64,000 bases of DNA from Ryuthela nishihirai (Eukaryota > Arthropoda > Arachnida > Araneae > Heptathelidae): NCBI GenBank assembly GCA_038380435.1, contig JAWZYU010000025.1, forward strand, positions 30,852,707 to 30,916,706, in the 5' to 3' direction. A program made the position numbers and the translations under genes. Shown one piece after another: positions 30,101-45,100 of this stretch. The notes under the pieces were generated by a model, which made no database searches, was not told the DNA's origin, and was given only the letters and a program-made list of their open reading frames with translations. Positions within the stretch are counted from its first letter, which is position 1, and each line of letters opens with the position of its first letter.

Positions 30101-33100
30101 GCCTTGACTAGAGTGAAAAATTAAAAGTAATAGAAATGACTTACAGTTCTTAAGTTCTACTGTCTAGTTCCATATCACTGCTATGTTCAGCCAATGAATA
30201 CAGTACTTAGGAATTCAGTCTCATTGGTGGATAAGTTCAGTTTGATTGATAAACAAAGCTACAGCCTATTACAATATTTGAAATCAATGAGTTACCAGTG
30301 ACACAAAACATTTTTTTAAAAACAGGTTTAGCATACAAAAACCCCTTAAAGTTTTGCTATTACAACATTAATGGTATCTTTGAATTTATTCTGCATGTTG
30401 CTATAAATGGAGATCATGAAATTTTTGTGTAGTAATTCCTGCCAAATTGCTTCTGCTGTTATCTAATAAGATTCATTACTGTTTCGATACAGGAATATTG
30501 AGATGGCTGATATTCAGTGGTAGAGAACCTGATGTGCTATTAAAAGATTCTGGGCTCATATCACACTGGTTCAAGAGTTTTTCCCTAATGCTTTAGAGTG
30601 TTGTTTATGTACAGATGTTCACTGCAATTTCTTAGCATGAATTTTATTCATTTTTGCTCTCAGCAACAAGTAAAAATAAAAAAGATGCAAGTATTGCTAT
30701 GATGGCAAAAATTTGAGACTTTGTTTTTTAATTGGCATCAGTGATTGTTCAAAAACTTGTTTATCAAACAACTTAGTTCAAAGCACAGAGAAGGCTGCAA
30801 TACAACTCAATATTGCCTAACATAACTGCTAATTTTGGGATGGGAGACCCCAATGCATTTTATCGACTGCTCAAGAGCCACTTGAGCCACTTGAAATATG
30901 GCTCAAGACTGGTGGGACTGGAGGACTGTAAGTCATTTTTGCTACTTTAAATTTTCATCTCAGTCAAAACAATTAGATGTTGTTCACAAACTGTGGATCC
31001 TGCACAGTCAGCAATAAGTTTTTACAAATAATTATTTATTAAATTATATATCTACAAGAGCAGTCCCGTGGCTGAGTGGTTAGCGCGCTTGGCTACTGAT
31101 CTGAGGGACCTGGGTTCGAGCCCCGGGTAAGGTATGGATGTGTGTATTGTTTTTCTGCTGAGGTCCTGCCATCCTCACAGACCCTCTACTAATGGCGTAT
31201 AAACTGAAAGGCTCCTGTCAGACCTCTGTGGCAAGCAGCTGTGTGAGGGGATATATATATATATTTTATATCTACAAGTAATCTGCGTATTTACTGTGGA
31301 TTGATTTTTTATTACTAACACTTAAGCATGAGTGACTTCCTCATTAACATCAGATTCTTTAGCAACAATTGGAAATAAAGTTGCCTTCACTGATTATAGT
31401 GGTGAAAGGTCTGCCACATTCAGCAAAAGTATAAAGGTCATATTCTGGAAGCTATACATCTGTTAATAAACAGTTTTATCTTTACTTAATTACAAAGTTT
31501 TTTAAATAAAGTGTATTTTAACTGTATTAATGCTTTAAAAATATCATTAAAATTAAATTATTTCTTATGCATAAACTAAACTAGGATTTGTAATTCTGTC
31601 ATTTATATAAAGTACAAGGAATTAAAAAAAATTAGTTTTTTTCTTTCCTAAATACACTGCATTCACAACTTACGGAAGTTGAACAAAAATACAAATATTC
31701 AAGAAATCTTTTTCAGAACTGAATGAAAGTTTTAAAGGATATTTAATATCACATATATAATATTTACATTTGAAATAAAGAATATATTGGAATACTTGTC
31801 TAATTATAAAATAAAATTTTCAATAAAAAATATATATCATAAAATTTGTCCTATTATGAAAAATTACAAATCACACAGATACATTGAAGCTAATGTTATT
31901 CAGTAAGGAGTATGATTACCTCTAACAGCAATACAGCTTGCACAACAAGCTCTCATGTTTATAATAAGTCATGCATTCTACATATAGGTAAATTCTATTA
32001 AAATGTGATCTGATAGAACATGATTCTGCTTATAATGCGATGCAAACGTGGCTCCCTTTTTTATCATATGAAATGTAATTTTTCACTCAAGAACAACATA
32101 TTGGATTCCTTGTATAGTTTTGTGTACACTTGGGTGATATTTTCGCTCTAGCGCAAATCCGTGATACTTGTTATTCGTTTGACATCTGAAAGAATACTGG
32201 CAGTTGATTCATTTACTTGTAACCTTTTGTTGGAAACATTCATTTGATTTGTATTTCAAATGAACAAATTAACAAGCTGTTTTGTTACTGAAGCAGAAAA
32301 AATTGCTGCTCTTGATTGGATTAAGTCAGGAGTGCAGCAAACGCAAGTGGCTAGAGACCTTGGCATAAACGAATCAACAGTATGGGGAGGGAAAAAAGAA
32401 GAGTAGAAATTTGTGATGCAGCCAAGGATGTGGAAGAGTGATGGACTGCAAATGCACCTGTGGAAACCTCAAGATGAACAATTGGATAAAGCTGTCTTTC
32501 AGTGGTTTGTACCAGAATGATCTGAAGGCACACCTGCATCTGGATTCCACTTGCAAACACAAGCTCAAAAATTTCACAATGACCTACACAGAAACGAGTC
32601 CATGGCACTCACTGCAAGTAATGGCTGGCTGGCTCATTTTAAAAAACGACATTGAATAACTAAAACGGCTATTTCAAGTGAAATACTTTCAACAGATGAT
32701 GAAGCAACAAGCTTATACCCTGCCCAGCTCCAGAAGATCATTGAAGATGGTAGCTATACTACAGAATACGTATATAACTGTGATGAGACTGGACTTTGCT
32801 ACAAAATGTTACCAAATTCCACTCTAGCTTGTAAGAATGAGGTGCAACATGCACAAGGCTTTGAGCAAATGAAAGACAGAGTGACTATACTATTCTGTGT
32901 AAATCAAACAGGAACTCATAAACTGAAGCCACTATGCATTGGAAATTTAAGTCACTGCAGTGACTTAAATATGATGACCTCTATACCATTTGCCTATGAC
33001 TTCAACAAAAATGCATGGATGATATCCAGCTTTTTTGAAAATTGGTTTCAGAAGCAATTTGTACCTGAAGTATACAAACACCTACAGCAACAAGGGCTGG

Positions 33101-36100
33101 ATACCAAGGCTCTCTTGCTGCTGGAAAACTGCCCTGCCCACAACCCTAGCTGATAATCTAATAAGCAGAGATGGAAGATCAGAGTAAGTAATTACCCAAA
33201 AATACCACATCCAAGATACAGCCTCTGGAACAAGGAATTACTTCAACATTTAAGATGAACTTCCGTAAGATAATGATACAGTGAATAATCGAAAGTGATG
33301 ACTCGGCTCCATCATTTTTATAAAGCTGTAAAAAGCTGAACTTAAAGGAAATTTTCTACATAGGTAGTGAAGTTTGGGAAAGAGTCACTCAAAGGTGCAT
33401 TTCAAAGTGTTGGAGAAATGTATTGGGCGATGCAAGTCAGCTCCATGATCTCTCAGGTACATACAGCCAGCGATGAAGAGAATGACTTTGAGGGTTTCAT
33501 GGAGGAAGACATTGCTGCTGCTGACTAATTCCTAGATAGGTATAACGATGAAGTTCTGAAAGAAGATGATATGGTGAAGGCTGAGAAAGTGACGGCAGAA
33601 TTCATAGATAAAGAATGAGGGGCCACAACAGAATATTGGGTAGATGGGGACAACAGCTGCCCTACCTATGTGCACATGAGTGACTTGGATATTATCGAAA
33701 ATGTCACAGGTGAAAATCATCATCATGAAGATGAAAATGATAGCCAGAGCCACCACCTAGGATAGTAGAGGATGCTATCCTAGGTGGTGGTTGCAATCCA
33801 TTTTTTGTTATTTGATTATTGTTATTGATTGGTTATCCCAGTTGCTGGTTGCAAACTGGACTTAAATTCCTAGAACTTGAAAAGTTAGATTCCCTATTAA
33901 TCTTACAGTTAAAACATATGATTGAAATGGTTACAAAGAAAAAAAAAAGCAAGCAATGAAACAGTCAACCCTTGTTAGGTTTTTACGGAAAAATGACAGA
34001 CTTGAAAACTAATACACCTGTATGCATTCTAATGTGTGTTCGCCTGTTCGGAAATCTGGGAAAAGTCTGCAACTCTGCATGCAGTTACCTGTACTTCATA
34101 ATTAAAGAGATTTGAGTGCATTATGATTGTTTTGATTTTTCTCGAATTTTTGTTCAATTTTGTCAATTTAAAAACATGAACGTAATGGTACTAAAATGTG
34201 TGTGTTTATTGTACAAACTTCATTACTGGTTTTAAATACTTTATTGTATGTCAAGACATGATTGAAACAATGCAATATATCATATTTATTAATTTAATTT
34301 TCCATGTAATATACTTGATTTTTCCGATTTTTCGTGAATCCTTCCATTGCAATTTATAGCATGCAAAAAAGTAGCAAAGACAAGTTGATATGTTGGCTGA
34401 TATACAAAGGTTGAATGACGAAAAATGGCTCGAAATTTTGCTAATGTGATCCCACTTATATCGCAACATGATTCTTTGGACCCCAAGCACTGTATTATAA
34501 CTGGATATTGATTGGTTATGTCAGTTGCTGGTTGCAAACTGGACTTAAATTTCTAGAAACTGAAAAGGTAGATTCCCTATATATCAGCATGCCTACTTGC
34601 ATCGGGTTAGCTCTGATGCTGACATCATTCTATTGCACCTTGCTTAGTTGTTTGGGGTTTTATGGTGCAAGGGTGACTAGACTAGAATGCGGTAAACAAA
34701 AGACAATATAAATAGACCTGGGTTCGAGCCCCAGATAAGGAATGGATGTTTGTGTCGTTTTTCTGCTGAGATTCCTCACAGACCTTCTATGGCATATAAA
34801 CTGACAGGCTCCTGTCAGACCTCTGTGGCAAGCAGCTGCTTGAAGGGGTATTGTAAGATGGTAAACCAATAAAGAACAAGTGTAAGTTTGGTTTGGTTGT
34901 TTGGAGTTTTATGGCACAAGAGCAGCAAAGGCTATATTGCTGCTATAGTGCCATAAAACTGTATTGTAAAATGGTAAACCAATAAAGAACAAGTGTAAGT
35001 TTGGTTTGGTTGTTTGGAGTTTTATGGCACAAGAGCAGCAAAGGCTATATTGCTGCTCTTGTGCCATAAAACTGTATTGTAAAATGGTAAACCAATAAAG
35101 AACAAGTGTAAGTTTGGTTTGGTTGTTTGGAGTTTTATGGCACAAGAGCAGCAAAGGCTATATATATTGCACCAAACAAAGATATATAAAGAGATAAAAG
35201 ATGTTCAACTCAACCAAAGTTAAAATCAACACACAAATGGTAAAGGACAGCACAGAAACAAAAGGGTACAATAAAAATGGATGTATAGAACTCACTTAAA
35301 ATCATAAACAAGTGTATATTCCAGAAAACAACATAAAAATATTATAAATGATTAAAATATCCTGTAAAACCTAAAAATTTGAAAACTGAGGTTAAAAACG
35401 ATTATTAGATAAAATATGTCCGAGTATAAGGGGCTCAGATGTAAAATCATGAAAGTTAAAATATATTCTGCACTCAAAGTTAAAAGCTGGATGTGATATT
35501 AAAATATGTTTCAATGTTAAAATGGTGTTGCAAAATTCACACTTAGGTTCGTTGTCTGCCCGAAGAAGAAACAAATGAGTGACAAATGAGTGACTTAAGT
35601 GGAGCTGAGCAAGTGCAACTTCCTCCTTGTGATTCCTGCGAAAACACGACTGCCACAGTTTGAAAATGAGTATGATCTTGAAAAGTTTGTTACCCACCTG
35701 TTCAGACAAAGATCTCTGCTACTGTGCCTGGAGATTGATGGAAAAACGCTGCTGGAAGTCCACATACGGAATCGGCAGCAGAGAGTCAGATAGGGGCATG
35801 GTAGACTTAGCAGCAGTGTCTGCCAAGTCATTGCCCCTGATTACGATGTGACCAGGCACCCAACAGAAAAGAATGGTCATTGTGGCAGCCAGATGATGGA
35901 GCTGCTGGCGAATCTCAAAGAGAACAGGGTGAGGTCGATGCCACACCAAGATCAAAGCCTGTAACGAGTCAGTGTAGAGGACACACCGATGATGACACTT
36001 AGCCCTTATGTGGTCCAAGGCAATGCTGATAGCATGCAATTGTGAAGACTGCTGTGGGATCTAATCTGCAATGATTACATTACAGCAGCCATGGCCAATC

Positions 36101-39100
36101 CCACTGATGTGCCAAACTTCGAGCCATCTCTGTAGACAGCCAAGAAGTCGGGTGCTCAGCACGATGGCTGGCAAAGAGTTGCTAATACACACAGTCAGGT
36201 GTAAGGGCCTTCCATGTCCTGCAAAGAGAAAAGTTGTGGGAAGGGTAAACAGCGAGCCATGGTGGAAGTGGCTCAGCTGTCGAATGTGAGATGTTATTGA
36301 GACTGGTGGTAATGTCTTGTAGGTAACCTCAGACATGCAAACTGAAAGGATGAATGGCAGTCAGATAATTCTGGTATAACATTTCCTACCGGGGACTGAA
36401 AATGCAGTCCTAAGTGGGATGGCCTGGCAGAGATTGCAATTTTGCTACATACTGTAAGGACAACTGCTGATGCCGAATAAATAAAAATGGTTCATTGGTC
36501 TCAATGTAAGACTCTGAACTGATGAAGTGCAGAAGGCCCCTGTGCAAACATGGCCTGATAGTGTACAAGGTCCAGCACCTTCACTACAGAATCCTGAGTG
36601 GATAGTTCCACCTGGGATCCATAGTCCAGTTTCAACCAGACAAGTGTACAGTAGAGGCGGAGCAATGAACATAAGTCCGCCCTCCCAAGACAGGGAGGAG
36701 TGGACTTTGAGGATGTTCAATGCTTCTTGTCCCTAAACTGCAAGGTACAATTTTGCGCCTTGCAGTTAGGGACAAGAAACAATCATCTTGAACTTTTGCT
36801 ACTCTGAACATACTCTGGCTTGTTCTTTTAGAGCATGTTCCAGTGTCTTGAAAAAATCTCCAGTCTGGAAATTACACTTTGTAACACATACATGAATCTG
36901 GTGATTTCTCTATGTGACTCTCCAGCTTCCATCTGTCCGATGACTTCCACCTGATTATTATCGAAATGGTTCCTTCTTGCATTTTAACACAACTGTAATC
37001 CAAATACTTGAAAAAGCCAATCTTAATCTGAAATGATGTGATTTCGGATTAAGATTGGCTGAAGTTGCTTTTATAGCCAGCTTAATTTGCATATCACAGT
37101 CTTTCACACTGAGAAATACAAATAGCTGATATATGTGAGTAAAAAAAAAATAAATAGCCCCTCAAGCAGCTGCTTGCCACAGAGGTCAGACAGGAATCTG
37201 TCAGTTTATATGCCATTGTGTTATTTCATGCTAAATATCTTCTGAAACTTTTGTTAAAGTCCAAATAAGATTTAGAGTTAATTTCAATTTTGTCCAACTT
37301 CTTCAAATTATGAACAGCAGTGTTTATGCATGGTACTATCAAATATATTAACAAAGAGAGTATATACTCACATTTTCTATTAAATGTTTGAATTCTTTGT
37401 TCCAAAAATACCACATTGCAAGAAGAGATGTAGTTCCACACCCAAAAAGTTCATGATGCGCATGGAGTGTTTCTTCCATTATATATTCTAGAGGATGCTG
37501 CAATATATAATTGATATATAAATACCTTAAACAAGTATTTACTGTTCTATCCATGAAATAGAGCACTGCAAAAACCAAATAAAATTGTCTTCAATTTACA
37601 CTGATATGCATTTATGGCAGTAGTCAATTTCTACCTTAATAGTGGCCAGATTCACACATATCATAACTAAGACAGCTCTTATTCACACAATGACACATTT
37701 ACCTACATTATGACATTGATATTTATGATAAAATAAAAATAAATAAATACCCCCTCAAGCAGCTGCTTGCCACAGAGGTCTGATACGATGCAATTTAGTT
37801 TTAAATCTCTGATCTTTTCAAGTTATTTTCTCAGTAATTTTAAGCAGTTTTTATACACTGAATGGACAATTTATTATATTCACCTATCTAATAACTTGTT
37901 GCTCCACCTTTTGTCCTCACAACAGCAGCCAAATATCTTGGTAAGGACTCGATAAGGTGTTGAAAATATGGTGATATTGCTGCCCATGAAGCAAGTATCA
38001 CCTATCATAGAGCATCCACAGTTGCCGGGCTTAAACAGCTCTTTCCAATTCATTCCACAAATTCTCAATGGGGTTGAGGTCAGGCGATCGAGGGGATCAT
38101 TCGAGTGTGGTAAATTCACTTGAATGCTCCTGGAGCCAATTGGTTGCCACTTGGGAAGTATGTGATGTGGCATTGTCCTGTTGAAAGATGATGTCATGAT
38201 GCAGAAAGAGAATTGTTATGAATGGGTATAGATGGTCAGCAAGATGTTCACATACCTAATGTTAGTGACAGAGGCCCCAAGGAAGCCCATGTAAACACAC
38301 ACCAAACTGTTACATTGCCTTGATCTGCCTGTATGACCCCAATTTGGCAAGCTGGATCTATTGCTTTGTGTGGTTTATGCAACACATGCATACTCCCATC
38401 AGCATAATAGAGTTGAAACCATCATACGTCAGACCAGATGATGTATTTCCAGTCCTCCACACTCCAGTTGTGATATGCCTTTGCAAACTGCAGCCTAATC
38501 TTTCAGTGCCTTGCAATCAATAAGGGGACACAATGTGCATGTTGACTGCCATAGCCTATTTTTTCCATGGTATGACAGATAGTTTTTGTGCATAAGCTTG
38601 TGGACATGCCCTCATTTTAATTCTGATGTTATCTGCTCCATGGTAGCCATGTGACTCTTTGTAGTAATGCAGGACAGTCTGCACTCACCTCGAGAGTCAC
38701 TTGCATGTTTATGTCCACATTTCTCCTGCTGATTGGAAATTTTACTGTATTTCAAGACCTACCTGTTATCTTGGTATACACCTGTGATGGTCTAATGTGG
38801 AAATCCTAACATTTCCGCAATTGCGGTGATTGAATAACCGGCCATCCTCGCACCTACTATCTGGCTATGGTCAAACTCACGTCGCTGCCTTTACCCGTGA
38901 TTACTTTTCTGCAACTTGTTTCTAATGCATAGAGATCTGATTTATTTATAGGCATTGCCAATTTCAGCATCCCATGTGAGTGGATATGATACTTCTGCTT
39001 TACATATTGTTGTCAGAGTGTATATAACAATTTGTCCATTCAGTATATAATCTTTAGAAAAGGCTGATAAAAGGAAAATTAATTGCTCTAGTAATGGTGC

Positions 39101-42100
39101 TACAAAAAATACAGCAGAAAGGCTTTTATAATATTACAAATGAGGGGAAAAAGTGGTAAAGCTTAGAAATGCAGCCTCATTGCAACTGACAATTATTCCA
39201 AAGCAATATGCAGGACTTGTGGCAAGATGGAAATATTTTAATTAAAGTTTGTGAGTTGGGTTGTTTTACCTCTGAGTGGAACTTTGTTGCATGTGATGGG
39301 ATAAATGACCATGTCACAAGGACCCCAAGGGTTCACAGAAGGCTGGGGGAGGGGATCCATTGGATATCTGTTAGGAGACATGGTGGCCTCCCATCAAGGC
39401 CATCTAGTGTGCTCTTTAACATGCATAGGATGTCTCCCCCACACATGGGCCATGGCTTAACATCCCATCCAATGGACGACATCCTTTCCAAGCCCGTTGG
39501 TGTATACTACTAACTGAGGCAGGACAGGGAGTTAAAGTACCTTAAACCTTAATGATTATTAATGATATCATATCATTCATTGATTGCCCAACCCTAGTCT
39601 AAAGGATCAAGCATTATTTACACCTAACCCATAGTGAAATGCATTGCATGAGTGGCAGAACTTTTTTTGTGTACATAGCAAGAACTTTCAAGGTCAGCTA
39701 AATTCCGACATATGCAGGTGTTGTGCTCAAAATTTTCACACAAAATTATATGACCACAACACAAATTGTGTATGTATTGCTGTGTTAAAAAAGGTGTACT
39801 TATTGCTGAATTAAAAAATATTAGTTTCTTTTCTTCATACTAACTTTTTTTTAGCATCTACTTAAACACAATCACATTACTATTAATTTTTGGTAATTCA
39901 CAGATGAACATGGACTGGCCAAAAGACCAATGCATACAAACTCCTGGGTTAGAGAATCCAAAACAAAATTATGCACAGGTGGCCCATATGACCCATTCAG
40001 TTATAACTATAGTGAAAACACAAATATTCTTTCCACATCAGTTTTCTTCTTTATACGAGTACTTAACTTTTGAAGTATATGGGAGCACATCTTTTGATGT
40101 TTAACATATACTTTTTTTTTACATTTAAACATTTTTTCATTACAGTCCTTGGAAAATTGTGTAACTAGTGTTCACTTTACATCAAGAGAGAACTGTTGTG
40201 TTTTGTCAATCCTAATAAGATACTGATTTACATTTTTTACCTACCACATTCTAGGTCTGCACCTATTCCAAAATCTTAAGTCTTACTTTATATCCATGAT
40301 TCCATTCACCAATGAATAGTTTGCATATGCAAGAAAAGTTTCCAAATCATTGTTGTCTCTCCCTATATAAGATGCTGCTTAAGGGCATTTAATGCTAATT
40401 TCATCCTGATTTATAAAACAAAACCACTAAATAATCAAGAAATGTTAATATCTGGAATCAAAAGTATGGAACTTCCTGTCATCTTCCTTAAGAAACTGTA
40501 ATATGTTTGAATTCAAACAATAAGTACACATACTACATACACAATGACATATAGACATATTAAATTTCATGTTTGCTCATATAATTCTTAGTGAGCATAT
40601 CTGAGAATTATGCCTTAAACTGGAGCTGTCATAGAAAGCATGAAATTAGAACTTTATTTTATCACCAAGCTATCTTTATCCAATGGTGTGCTTCCTCACT
40701 GCCTAAGAAAGGGGATACATAAGAGCTTAGTAAAGCTGTTGTCCATTGGACGGATGCTATGTTTGACTCTGTGTTTAGGAGAGTCATAAGTGGGCATGTT
40801 TAAAGAATGGTAAGTGGCCTTGATGGGAAGCTTCCATCTGTTTCCTAAGAGCAGTCAAGTGAGTCCCCTTCTCCTATTCAACAGTGAGTCCTTATGGATT
40901 TGGACATTTAGCCCACTGTGTGCATAAAAGTGTTACTCAGAGTAAAACAATCCAACACAACTGCCAAATGAGTTTCAGTAAAATTACAACTGTAATTTAA
41001 AATTCAATGCAAATTATGATTCAGTGGCATAAAGTTATGTGGTTATAACCTCCCTTTGAGGCCTTGAATAACATATATTTTCTAGGGGAGTCCCAGAAAA
41101 CCAAAAACATGTCAACCCCCAATTAGAACTTTCTGAGTATGCAACTATTATAACTGACATTAGTGTTCCCAACAAGTTTGAGGTATTTCAGCTTCTTGTT
41201 GGATAAATCAAGATATTATTCAAAGGTGATACAAACATTGTATGTAACTTAGAAAAACTGTAACTGATATCTTAAAAAGAAGTTATAAAATAATCTTTGC
41301 AGTGTTAAAAATTTTTATTATAAGTAAATATACATCAATAATTTCATAACAGCTTCATAAATTATCATTTTACAGGAAAATAATTGCAAGAAAATATATT
41401 TATAAAATAATTTTTGAACACAATTTTTGTAGAATGTTAATGAGTCCCATTTCCAGCTGAAGAAAACAGGAAGGAAAACATCCTTAGATTTTCTTGGTGT
41501 CTACTTAAACACAATCTCATTACTTAAAAGATAGTGGTCTGTAAGGCACCTTTGTACAATATGGTATAACAAGAATTAATTACCTAACCATTATTCACTA
41601 TGTAAGCCAGTTAGCACTTATTTGCCATTAAAACATTTTCTAGAAAGTAGAAGCATTACTGAGTCAACTGAAATAGCACTGTTTTTCAAATGCCATGTCT
41701 AAAGATACCTATTGCTTTAGCCATTTGTAAACCTAACTATTCCTTCCAACCGAGACACTGGAATCGCCCTTCATGACATGTGGAAAGAAGCTCTAAACAG
41801 CCCTAACATCACCATATAGTGTCACTTCACTGAAGATGGAGCGCTGTCCTTACTCTGAAAAGCTTTCGAGTTTTCTCCTAAAAACTTTTAACATGCAAAT
41901 AGTTTGAAGGATAAATTTTAAAATTTTATGCTCAACGACAGATAATTTTAAGTTATTTTTAATTATATCATATCATTCCAAGTGCTAGCAAAATGACTAA
42001 AACATGCTGCAGATACATGCTTAACATCAGAAAGGATACACAATGTTGTTTCTGTATTTAACAAGCTCAAAATCTAATTTTTGAATGTAGGTAACCAATT

Positions 42101-45100
42101 AGTTACAAGTAATGAGGAAATAATATATATATATATAAAGGTTGAAGTGACCATAAATTAAGAAATTATCACTTATACACTATGGTTATTACTTGCAAGG
42201 TATTATCATTCCATTATTTTCACATTTTTTACAAATAGCAGTACCATAAAAATTTTTTACATAAGGTTTACAGCTGGTTAAATACTGAAACAGATTAGAC
42301 ACATTTTGTTGCTCCACCATACTCAATCAGCTTTACCCTCCAGATGGCTTCAAACTGCATCATCTTACCTTCCTTGCCACAATGAAGTGGTCTTTTAGTG
42401 GTACTTATGTGGCAGCACTGCCATATGACTATTGCTTAAACTTTACTGTGGTACTTATAAAGCAGGGTGAAAGATAAATGCTTAATACCAGAAGGGTTAG
42501 GAGAATACAGAGTAGCAAGTTAGTAACCAGAGGTCTGAAAATTTGGAAAATTTCACAAGCCAGCAGTTTTTATTGCAAACAAGAGTAAAGGCATGTATGA
42601 ATGTGGGGAAGAGGGGCAAAATATTTTTCTGGCATTTATAAAAAAGCAAAATTTTTTAAGAAAAAAAAAAAAGCATGCAGTGAAATTAATGATACTGCAT
42701 TCAGTGATGAAAGCTGAAGTTCTTTTCACTGGAAATATTTTACTCTTGCAATTTTACTTAGCTTTGCTTGTAACATGCTACACCAGAAAATTTATTTGCT
42801 GTTGGCAAGTGGATTTCCTCAACTATGCAAAAAATTTTAACATTAACAATTCTTGGAAATTGTTAAGTTTATTTTTGACATATGGCTTAACTAAAGGTGA
42901 TTGGTCCCATCTGAGAATAACTGGACTGAATATGAAATTTTGCAAATGATAGGTTACAATTAGCTTTAACATATAATCACCATATTTATATATGCTTTCA
43001 TAACAGCATAGTGAACCACTTTGAAACTGATATCAACCTCTATCTTATTATATAAGACATGTGATATTCTATCTATTTTAGCTGAGAAACACTTTAGGTT
43101 GCTTTTAAAGTGATAAGAGAGTAAAAAAATGTTTTTCCACATTTTTCCATGTAGATATAATGCAACACACTACCTAATGAAGATGAGTGAAATGTGTGTA
43201 GCAGTGTTTTTCTATTTTAATAGATATTTATTGATATATTGATATTAAAATGTCAACCAGGTAACACTGTGATTGTCACCTAGGGATAAGTTTCGTTGTA
43301 TGTTTTTTAAGTTGGCATGTCATATTGTGATAGAAATGAGCCATATAGCTGGAATATCAAGAGAGTATCAAAGACCAGAAGATATTCAACCATATGTATA
43401 ACAACAAATCTTATATGACTAAGAATCCTGGTGTTAAGGAGGGGCGGGGGTGGCTCAGTCGGTAGCGCGCCAGGCTCGCAATCTGTAGTTCCCAGGTTCG
43501 AGTCCCAGCTGGGTCAGCGTTGAGATTTTATCTCCGCAAAATTCCCCGCCCTGCCCACGGTCCGCAGGGGACACCGATGGGTCTTGGAAAGGCCACCGTC
43601 CGTCGGATGGGACGTTAAGCCGTGGCCCCGTGTGCGGGAGAGCCATACCCTGTGCACGTTAAAGAACACGCTGGATGGCCTTGACGGGAGGCTACCATCT
43701 GTCTCCCAACAGCTGTTCCAGTGGGTCCCCTCCCCCAACCTTCTCTAAGCCTTCGGGGTCCATGTGATCTGGCCATTTAGCCCATGGTGTGCAAAAAAGT
43801 GCCGCTCAGAGGCAAAACAACCCAACCCAACCTGGTTTAAGGAACTGGCATCTAAATATGTTAAAAACCACAAGAAGATGTCAACAACAGTGTGCCTCAA
43901 AATTGAGTGCATCAGCCAGCCAATGCCATGGACTTACATCTACATGGAAAAATGCAGTGAAAAATGTTTTTACTCTCTTATCACTTTAAAAGAACCTAAA
44001 GTGTTTCTCAACTAAAACAGATCGAATATCACTTGTCTTGTGTAATAAGATAAAGATTGATATCAGTTCAAAAGTGGTTCACTATGCTGTTATGAAAGCA
44101 TATATAAATACAGTGATTATGTTTTAAAGCTAATTGTAATAACTTGTCACTGTGCCTTTAGCATTATAATGTTTTTAATATTATAATTATATAAAAAAAA
44201 AAAGATAGGTTAGATTATTTTACCTCTGAGCAGCACCTTTTTGCACAACATGGGCTATAAATTTGCATGTCACAAGAACACCAAAGGCTCAAAGGAGACT
44301 CACTGGACAGCTGTTAGGAGACATGGTAGCCTCTCATCAAAGCCATCCGGTGTGTTTAGTGTGCACAGGGTATGACTCATGCACATGGGGCCAAAGCATA
44401 ACATCCCATTTGATGGATGGCAGCTTTTCAAAGCCCATCACTATCCCCTTTCTCATCAAAGGCAGGGTGGGAGCTGGCAGAGATAAATCTCAATACTGGA
44501 ACAGTTGGGACTCAAACCTGGGAACTGCAGATTAGAAGACTGGCATGCTACTGACTGAGCCATCCCTTCTGTAAAGACATGGATCTCAGTAACAAACTGG
44601 GGCATATTTTCTAAAATGCCCATTTTCCCAACAAGTTTTATTGAAATGAATGAGTGGTACATACAAATCAAAGTACTAAAAAAAAATAGGATTTTTCAAA
44701 AATGTTGCATATAAAAAAAGATGAATTTCCATGTTTATACCAGGGAAATCCTGAACTTTCAGAATAGTTTTTTTTACAGACTTACTCAATTAGCAATATT
44801 ACTGAAGAAAATTAAAGACCTACATCAAGCTTTCCTAAACCTGAAACTTCAAAATATTCCGTCAGTATTTAAAGAGTTATAAAAGCCGAAATATTTAATG
44901 GCAACAATTCCAGTACTAAGAAACTCATAAAAAAATTATGAACATGGGAAGAATTATTTGCACAAACTTCTAAAATATACAATTACTTTATTGGATGGTT
45001 TAAAATATTTATTATTTCAGTTTTAATTAATTTTTGATGTACGTTCTTATAAGTGGTAATGCTGTTGTTAAATGTGCAAACTTCCATAACTCTTTCAATA

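Noticed and set aside
36445..36720. Minus-strand cysteine-rich small secreted protein
   Set aside because: Another frame of the same stretch matches the LINE segment after the reverse transcriptase, and the neighbours are LINE too.
42593..42949. 118-codon protein gene
   Set aside because: A diverged copy at 55215-55412 is open in another frame, so codons are not conserved.
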